Source of the DNA: Clostridiales bacterium mt11
GTDB lineage: Bacteria; Bacillota; Clostridia; Tissierellales; Tepidimicrobiaceae
Length of the DNA stretch: 64,000 bases
Assembly: GCA_001282665.1 (NCBI GenBank)
Contig: LN874946.1
Span: 493,839-557,838, forward strand
Direction: 5' to 3'
Shown: piece after piece, positions 57,963 through 64,000 of the stretch
How positions within the stretch are numbered: position 1 is the stretch's first letter
Layout: every line of letters begins with the position of its first letter
Program-made: the position numbers and the translations under genes
The notes under the pieces: model-generated
What the model saw: only the letters and a program-made list of their open reading frames with translations
What the model was told of the DNA's origin: nothing
The model's database searches: none

Positions 57963-59357
57963 ATGGATAGAAACGAAGAACAATTGAAAGCAATAGCAGA
58001 AGTTAAAGCTCGGAATGATTTTGAATGTAAGAAAACTGGAGTAAGAAAACTCTATTTTATTGAAACACATGGTTGTCAAATGAACGAACACGATTCTGAA
58101 AAGATATCTTGGCTATTGGAGAGCATGGGATATCATGAAACAGATGATAAAGAAAAAAGTGATTTTATCATATATAACACCTGCCTTGTAAGAGAAAATG
58201 CAGAATTAAAGGTTTATGGACAGCTAGGAGCATTAAAGGATTTAAAGAGAAGGAAACCTGAACTTATGATTGCCGTCTGCGGCTGCATGATGCAGAGGGA
58301 AGAAGCTAGAAATGTAATAATATCTAAATATAAACATGTAGATATTATATTTGGCACTAGCAATATACACAAATTACCTCAACTTATTAATAGATACCAA
58401 AAAACTGGTAAAACTATAGTAGATATAATGGAAGACGAGAAGGAAATAGAGGAGATAGAATCTAACCGAAAGTACTCCTTTAAAGCTTTTGTAGATATAA
58501 TGTATGGGTGTAACAATTTCTGTACCTACTGTATCGTTCCTTATACAAGAGGTAGAGAAAAAAGTAGAGAACCTGAAAGCATATTAAAGGAAATAGAAAA
58601 TTTGGCATTGCAAGGCTATAAGGAGATTACTTTATTAGGGCAGAATGTAAACTCTTACGGAAAAACTTTAGGTTATAAATATTCCTTTGCTGATCTATTG
58701 GAAGAAGTAAATAAAATTGATGGTATAAAGAGAATTAGGTTTATGACTTCTCATCCTAAAGATCTATCTGACGAGTTAATTCAAGCTATGGGAAATTTAG
58801 ATAAAGTATGTGAACACCTTCATTTACCAGTACAATCTGGAAGCAATAGGATTTTAAAGATGATGAATAGAAGATATACAAAAGAAGATTATCTTCTATT
58901 GATAGATAAAATCAAAAAAGCAGTACCTAATATTGCCATAACGACGGATATAATAGTTGGATTTCCAGGAGAAACAGAAGAAGACTTTAATGAAACTTTA
59001 GACCTAGTTGAAAAGGTCAAATACGATTCAGCTTTTACTTTTCTATATTCCATAAGGGAGGGAACTATTGCAGCAAATATGGAAAATCAAGTTCCTGATG
59101 AAATAAAGCATAAAAGATTTGAAAAATTATTAGATACTCTATATCCTATATTCTATGAACAAAATCTTAAATATATGGATACAGTAGTAGAGGTTTTAGC
59201 TGAGGAAACCAGTAAAAATAATGAAAATGTATTGTCTGGTAGAACAAGGACGGGGAAACTCGTACATTTTGAAGGTGAAAAAGATTTAATAGGTAAATTA
59301 GTTGATGTAAAGATAACTACAGTGAAGTCTTTTACATTAGAAGGATGTATTATTTAG
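57963..59357 (+). CDS. miaB: tRNA-2-methylthio-N6-dimethylallyladenosine synthase
   Basis: 464 residues. N-terminal cluster domain with ETHGCQMNEHDSE, CLVRENA and CGCMMQRE (three Cys ligands), the radical SAM motif CNNFCTYC followed by IVPYTRGREKSR, and a C-terminal TRAM domain. It methylthiolates i6A37 of tRNA. Start ATG behind GAGGTGG, and 16 bases from the mutS start. Heads the miaB-mutS-mutL-miaA operon. Confidence 0.95.
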   Translation: MDRNEEQLKAIAEVKARNDFECKKTGVRKLYFIETHGCQMNEHDSEKISWLLESMGYHETDDKEKSDFIIYNTCLVRENAELKVYGQLGALKDLKRRKPELMIAVCGCMMQREEARNVIISKYKHVDIIFGTSNIHKLPQLINRYQKTGKTIVDIMEDEKEIEEIESNRKYSFKAFVDIMYGCNNFCTYCIVPYTRGREKSREPESILKEIENLALQGYKEITLLGQNVNSYGKTLGYKYSFADLLEEVNKIDGIKRIRFMTSHPKDLSDELIQAMGNLDKVCEHLHLPVQSGSNRILKMMNRRYTKEDYLLLIDKIKKAVPNIAITTDIIVGFPGETEEDFNETLDLVEKVKYDSAFTFLYSIREGTIAANMENQVPDEIKHKRFEKLLDTLYPIFYEQNLKYMDTVVEVLAEETSKNNENVLSGRTRTGKLVHFEGEKDLIGKLVDVKITTVKSFTLEGCII

Positions 59358-59373
59358 TTTGGAGGTTGTAATT

Positions 59374-61989
59374 TTGGATAATTTAACACCAATGATGAAA
59401 CAATATATGACAATTAAAAAGAAGAATAAGGACTGTATATTATTCTTTCGGTTGGGAGATTTTTATGAGATGTTCTTCGATGATGCTATTACAGCATCTA
59501 AAGAACTTGAAATAGCATTGACTCAAAGGGATTGTGGTGGAAATGAGAAAGCACCTATGTGTGGTGTTCCTCATCATGTATCAGAAGTATATGTTTCTAA
59601 ATTAGTAGAGAAGGGATATAAAGTTGCTATATGCGAGCAATTAGAAGATCCATCTGTAGCAAAGGGTTTAGTAGAAAGAGATGTAATAAGAATAGTTACT
59701 CCTGGAACTATAACGGATTCAAATATACTAGATGAAAAATCCAACAATTACCTTGTATCCATATATATTGATGATGTAGGAGTGGGTTTATCCTATGTAG
59801 ATAGCTCCACAGGAGAGATGTATACCACAGAATATATAGGGGACATTAAAACCTCTTATAACTTTATTATAGATGAGTTGGGTAAGATTTTTCCTTCAGA
59901 AATAATATGCAATAATACTTTCATGAAAAATAAAAAGATGATTAAAATCATAGAGAATAGGATAAATCCTTTTATAAATGTATATGACGATGATGCTATA
60001 GCTGACAGCGATTGGGTAGATATAATCAACAAACATTTTAAAGGTAACAGCATAGAAAAGCTAGGTTTAAAGGATAAAATGTATTCTGTTATTTCTACAG
60101 GAAAATTAATCGACTATCTCTATAACACTCAAAAGGATTCCTTAGAACATATATCAGAACTCAAATATTATGAACCAAGAGAATATATGATACTGGATAT
60201 CAACACCCGTACCAACTTGGAAATCCATGAAACTATTATGCATAGAGAAAAAAAAGGAACTCTCCTTTGGATTTTAGATAAGACTTCAACCGCTATGGGT
60301 GGCAGACTATTAAAGAAATGGTTAGAGCAGCCCTTAATAAATATGAAAGAAATTGAAAAAAGGCAGCAGATAGTTGAATTATTTGTTGATGATGTTATAT
60401 TGATGGATCAAGTAAAGAAGTGTTTAAAAGGTATATATGATTTAGAAAGATTAGTGGGCAGAATATCTTATGGTAATTGTAATGCTAGAGATCTGTACTC
60501 CTTAAAGATGTCCATAGGTATGATACCAGAATTAAAAAACTTGTTAATTCAATCCAATGATAAAATTCTGATGGAATTAGGTATAGCAATTGATCCATTA
60601 AAGGATATTTATGACTTAATAGATAATTCTATAGTTGAAAGTCCTCCTATCTCTATTAAAGAGGGAGGACTTATAAAACGAGGATTCAATCAAGAATTAG
60701 ATGAGATTAGAAAAGCAAGTATAGAAGGTAAAAGTTGGCTAGCTAAATTAGAAGAGGAAGAAAAAGCTAAAACGGGTATTAGAAATTTAAAAATTGGATT
60801 TAACAAAAAATCGGGTTATTTTTTTGAGGTAACAAATTCAAACTTAAACTTAGTTCCTGATTACTTCATAAGAAAGCAAACTTTAACCAATTCAGAGAGA
60901 TACCATACAGAAAAATTAAAGGAAATGGAAATGAAAATCCTTGGGGCAGAAGATAAAATGGTAGAGATGGAATATATGATCTTTCAAGATATTAGAGCTA
61001 AGGTAAAATCTGAGATTCATAGAATTCAAAAGGCTAGTAAACAAATATCCCAAGTAGACGTTTTAAATTCATTTAGTCAAGTTGCTTACAAAAATGACTA
61101 TATTAAACCCACATTAAATAATAAAGGAATAATCAATATCGTTGAAGGAAGGCATCCAGTTGTAGAAGAAACCATAGAAAGTGAAATGTTTGTACCAAAT
61201 GATACCTACCTAGATAATAAAGAAAATAGAGTCCAAATAATAACAGGTCCTAATATGGCAGGTAAATCTACCTATATGAGACAAGTTGCAATTATAACTT
61301 TAATGGCACAGATAGGCTCCTTTGTACCTGCAAAAGAGGCAAGCATAGGTATTGTAGATAGAATCTTTACTAGAATAGGTGCATCTGATAATCTATCTCA
61401 AGGCGAAAGTACATTTATGGTGGAGATGAATGAGGTATCCAACATAATTAAGAATGCAACAGAAAATAGCTTGATAATATTAGATGAAGTAGGGAGAGGT
61501 ACAAGTACTTATGATGGTCTTAGTATAGCTTGGTCCATAGTTGAATATATTGCAAAGAATATAAAAGCCAAGACCTTGTTTGCAACTCATTATCATGAAT
61601 TAACAGAGTTAGAAGATAATTTAGATGGGATAAAGAACCTTACCGTATTGGTTGAAGAAAAAGGTGATGATGTAATATTTTTAAGAAAAATTGCAAAAGG
61701 AAGCACCAATAAGAGCTATGGTATCCATGTAGCTAAATTAGCAGGGATTAATGAGGAGATTATCAATAGAGCTGATGAAATCCTATATCAAATAGAAAAA
61801 ACTCATGAGTCTACTGCAACCAGCAAAATAGAAAAACCTGATAGGCAATTGGATATTTTAGATTATAAGAAGGATTATTTTATCGATAAGATAAATAATA
61901 TAGATATCTCTAGATTAACTCCATTAGAAGCAATTAATATACTATATGACTTAGCCGAAGAAGCAAAAAAGCTTAAGGAGAGAGCATAA
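59374..61989 (+). CDS. mutS: DNA mismatch repair protein MutS
   Basis: 871 residues, starting at TTG (MDNLTPMMKQYM) eight bases after GGAGG. N-terminal mismatch-recognition loop with FRLGDFYEMFF, connector and lever domains, ATPase with GPNMAGKSTYMRQ (Walker A), LDEVGRGTSTYDG (Walker B) and ATHYHELTELE. It recognises mismatches and recruits MutL. TTG at 59359 is less likely because it would add five residues without a good ribosome site. Confidence 0.96.
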   Translation: MDNLTPMMKQYMTIKKKNKDCILFFRLGDFYEMFFDDAITASKELEIALTQRDCGGNEKAPMCGVPHHVSEVYVSKLVEKGYKVAICEQLEDPSVAKGLVERDVIRIVTPGTITDSNILDEKSNNYLVSIYIDDVGVGLSYVDSSTGEMYTTEYIGDIKTSYNFIIDELGKIFPSEIICNNTFMKNKKMIKIIENRINPFINVYDDDAIADSDWVDIINKHFKGNSIEKLGLKDKMYSVISTGKLIDYLYNTQKDSLEHISELKYYEPREYMILDINTRTNLEIHETIMHREKKGTLLWILDKTSTAMGGRLLKKWLEQPLINMKEIEKRQQIVELFVDDVILMDQVKKCLKGIYDLERLVGRISYGNCNARDLYSLKMSIGMIPELKNLLIQSNDKILMELGIAIDPLKDIYDLIDNSIVESPPISIKEGGLIKRGFNQELDEIRKASIEGKSWLAKLEEEEKAKTGIRNLKIGFNKKSGYFFEVTNSNLNLVPDYFIRKQTLTNSERYHTEKLKEMEMKILGAEDKMVEMEYMIFQDIRAKVKSEIHRIQKASKQISQVDVLNSFSQVAYKNDYIKPTLNNKGIINIVEGRHPVVEETIESEMFVPNDTYLDNKENRVQIITGPNMAGKSTYMRQVAIITLMAQIGSFVPAKEASIGIVDRIFTRIGASDNLSQGESTFMVEMNEVSNIIKNATENSLIILDEVGRGTSTYDGLSIAWSIVEYIAKNIKAKTLFATHYHELTELEDNLDGIKNLTVLVEEKGDDVIFLRKIAKGSTNKSYGIHVAKLAGINEEIINRADEILYQIEKTHESTATSKIEKPDRQLDILDYKKDYFIDKINNIDISRLTPLEAINILYDLAEEAKKLKERA

Positions 61990-61990
61990 G

Positions 61991-63865
61991 ATGAGTAAAA
62001 TAAAGATGTTAGATGAGTTGACAATACAAAAGATTGCAGCAGGAGAAATTATTGAAAGACCCTCATCTATAGTTAAAGAGCTTATAGAAAACTCAATGGA
62101 TGCTAACTCAAATAATATTACTGTCGAAATCAGGAATGGAGGTAAATCATACATTAGAGTTACCGATGATGGCGATGGTATACTAGAAGATGATTTAAAA
62201 ATAGCATTTAAACGTCATTCTACGAGCAAATTATCTAATGTAGATGATCTATTTAGGATTATGTCCTTTGGATTTAGGGGTGAAGCTTTAGCTAGTATCT
62301 CCACGGTTTCAAAGGTTGAAGTACTGACTAAAACACATGGCAATGCTAAAGGAATACAGGCTTTTATAGAAGAAGGAGAAATAATAAAACAAATGCCTAC
62401 AGGTTGTCCTAAGGGAACTACTATGATTGTTAAGGATTTGTTTTATAATATTCCTGTAAGGGCGAAGTTTTTAAAAACTGATATAGCAGAAGCAAACAAT
62501 GTAAGCGACATAATATACAGACTAGCATTAGGGAACTACGGCATTTCTTTTAAATATATTAAGGATAATAAGGTTATTATAAGAACTTCGAAGAACAATG
62601 ATTTAATTTCAAATATATATACTCTATTAGGAAAAGATTTTAGTGATAATCTAATTGAAATCAATCATAAAGGTCTAGAATTTAATATACATGGATATAT
62701 ATCAAATAACACTTTTTATAGAGGTAATAGGAATCATCAATATCTATATGTAAACAATAGATATATTAAAAATGATCATATATCCAATATAATAGAGGAC
62801 AGGTATAAATCCATGATACCCATTAACAAGTTCCCAGTATATATACTGTTTATCGACATAGATCCTTCATTTATAGATGTAAATATACATCCAACTAAGC
62901 AGCAAATTAAATTCATAAATCAAAAGCAGATTGACGCAGTTTTAGAGAATATTATAAACAGCACTTTAAAAAGCGCTTTGTCTATTCCTAATACATTATT
63001 TAAACAGGATAAAAAAGATACTAAAATAGAAGATATACCTCTACTATATGAAGAAATTTATTTACAAAATAATAATAAAACCCAAGTCGATGATAAGTAC
63101 ATTTATGAAACGAAGGATTATAAGGCTAGTATAAGTGAAATACTAGACGATGAATTAGATGATGGAGTGGTAGTATATGAGAAGGACTCTGTTCAAGATG
63201 AACCTGTACCTGCACCTATATCTGTACCCGAGAAACCCAAAGAAGATGAAAATAAGGAAGATAAGATTGACGTAGTTAATGTTTTAAAAAGACTAAAACC
63301 CATTGGTGTTATTTTCTCTACTTATATATTAGCAGAAGATACTGAGCTTAATAAATTACTCATTATAGATCAACATGCTGCGCATGAGAGAGTTATGTAT
63401 GAAAAATACTTAAAAGAATTTCAAAACGAAAAGATTGTAATCCAAAATCTATTGACTCCTGAAATAGTAGAGCTTACAAATGCAGAAATTGCTATTGTAA
63501 TGGATAATATAGAATTATTAAAGAAATTAGGATTTATAGTAGATGAATTTGGAACTAATAGTGTAATTATTAGGGGTGTACCTATAATGTTTGGTAAACC
63601 TCAAGTAAAGAAGTTGTTTTTAGAATTAATAGATGCGATTAAACTTGATATAAAAAGCAGTTATGATGTAAAATTAAATAAGATATTCAAAATTGCATGC
63701 ACAAATGCTATTAAAAGTGGTGATAAGATAAGGGATATTGAAATTCAAAGCTTATTTGATCAATTAAGCAAAACGGAAAATCCTTATACCTGTCCTCACG
63801 GAAGACCAACTATTATTGAAATATCGAAGGAAGACATTGAAAAAGAATTTAAAAGAATTATGTAG
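61991..63865 (+). CDS. mutL: DNA mismatch repair protein MutL
   Basis: 624 residues: GHKL ATPase with KIAAGEIIERP, ENSMDANSNNITVEI, DDGDGI, and RGEALASISTVSKV; C-terminal domain with DQHAAHERVMYE and CPHGRPT, the metal-binding nuclease motifs of MutL endonucleases, which are expected here because no MutH is known in Firmicutes. It nicks the strand to be repaired. Starts one base after the mutS stop; miaA follows 12 bases later. Confidence 0.96.
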   Translation: MSKIKMLDELTIQKIAAGEIIERPSSIVKELIENSMDANSNNITVEIRNGGKSYIRVTDDGDGILEDDLKIAFKRHSTSKLSNVDDLFRIMSFGFRGEALASISTVSKVEVLTKTHGNAKGIQAFIEEGEIIKQMPTGCPKGTTMIVKDLFYNIPVRAKFLKTDIAEANNVSDIIYRLALGNYGISFKYIKDNKVIIRTSKNNDLISNIYTLLGKDFSDNLIEINHKGLEFNIHGYISNNTFYRGNRNHQYLYVNNRYIKNDHISNIIEDRYKSMIPINKFPVYILFIDIDPSFIDVNIHPTKQQIKFINQKQIDAVLENIINSTLKSALSIPNTLFKQDKKDTKIEDIPLLYEEIYLQNNNKTQVDDKYIYETKDYKASISEILDDELDDGVVVYEKDSVQDEPVPAPISVPEKPKEDENKEDKIDVVNVLKRLKPIGVIFSTYILAEDTELNKLLIIDQHAAHERVMYEKYLKEFQNEKIVIQNLLTPEIVELTNAEIAIVMDNIELLKKLGFIVDEFGTNSVIIRGVPIMFGKPQVKKLFLELIDAIKLDIKSSYDVKLNKIFKIACTNAIKSGDKIRDIEIQSLFDQLSKTENPYTCPHGRPTIIEISKEDIEKEFKRIM

Positions 63866-63877
63866 AAGGATGATTAG

Positions 63878-64000
63878 ATGGAAACTAAACAAAACCTGTT
63901 GGTATTAGTCGGACCAACAGCCGTAGGAAAAACAGCTATATCTATAGATGTAGCTAAAAAGTTAAAGGGAGAGATAATTTCTGCAGATTCAATGCAAATA
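63878..64000 (+). CDS. miaA: tRNA dimethylallyltransferase (3' partial)
   Basis: The 41 codons present read METKQNLLVLVGPTAVGKTA and continue to ISADSMQI, with the MiaA P-loop GPTAVGKT. MiaA adds the dimethylallyl group to A37 before MiaB thiolates it. The gene runs off the window's end. Confidence 0.93.
   Translation, partial: METKQNLLVLVGPTAVGKTAISIDVAKKLKGEIISADSMQI

Overview
This is an AT-rich chromosomal segment of an anaerobic, endospore-forming low-GC Firmicute (class Clostridia or Tissierellia). The evidence is: spo0A, spoIVB, spoIIM, a GerW/YtfJ protein and two DacF-type carboxypeptidases; ferredoxin-dependent 2-oxoacid metabolism; an ispH-rpsA fusion; frequent TTG/GTG starts with strong AGGAGG sites; and short intergenic terminators. 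Almost every gene lies on the + strand; the one clear exception is an aminotransferase at 47.9-49.1 kb. I cannot name the species from the sequence alone.

Layout. (1) 0-9.4 kb: an envelope Asp23/AmaP/DUF2273 set, nusB, a Kae1-like protein, xseAB and ispA. Next comes a ~600-nt OLE (ornate large extremophilic) RNA with its own consensus promoter and terminator, then its membrane partner oapA behind a hairpin-rich leader, then tlyA, argR and recN. (2) 9.5-19.2 kb: the sporulation block spoIVB and spo0A (sigma-H-like promoter plus 0A box), a SteA/SteB/glycosyltransferase/MraY-like/DUF3866/NUDIX cluster, spoIIM and xerD. (3) 19.2-32.6 kb: purine and pyrimidine nucleoside phosphorylases, two D-Ala-D-Ala carboxypeptidases around an M50 protease, scpAB, DUF2953-gerW, a Cys-rich flavin/FeS reductase with a GidA-like flavoprotein, rluB, a GNAT protein, mnmM and a pyruvate carboxylase B-type subunit. 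(4) 32.7-38.5 kb: a four-subunit 2-oxoacid:ferredoxin oxidoreductase operon ending in its own RpiR-type regulator, then a phosphatase and a BaiN-type flavoprotein. (5) 38.5-47.9 kb: aroH, cmk-plsC-ispH/rpsA, a structured RNA-like segment ahead of an orphan cheR, three tandem M42 aminopeptidases, a MerR-like regulator and a 48-codon Cys-rich gene.

(6) 49.3-57.8 kb is the accessory region. Two paralogous secretable-looking seven-bladed YVTN beta-propeller proteins, one with a collagen-like GPT linker, have near-identical upstream regions that match a sigma-K promoter. I infer that they are spore-surface proteins. Between them sits a visibly more GC-rich block (HTH protein, response regulator, intramembrane-sensing kinase, ABC ATPase, FtsX-type permease), bounded by imperfect 57-nt direct repeats, which looks like an acquired peptide-sensing/export module. 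A ferritin-like gene with two mutually compensating frameshifts follows. (7) 57.9-64 kb: miaB, mutS, mutL and the start of miaA, the usual tRNA-modification/mismatch-repair operon.

The most interesting elements are the OLE RNA/OapA locus with its unassigned leader, the folded RNA candidate upstream of cheR, the YVTN/collagen spore-surface pair and the island between them, a DUF3866 gene that seems to start at CTG, and several paired operator-like repeats. Gene calls rest on recognition of family motifs by eye; no database search was run.
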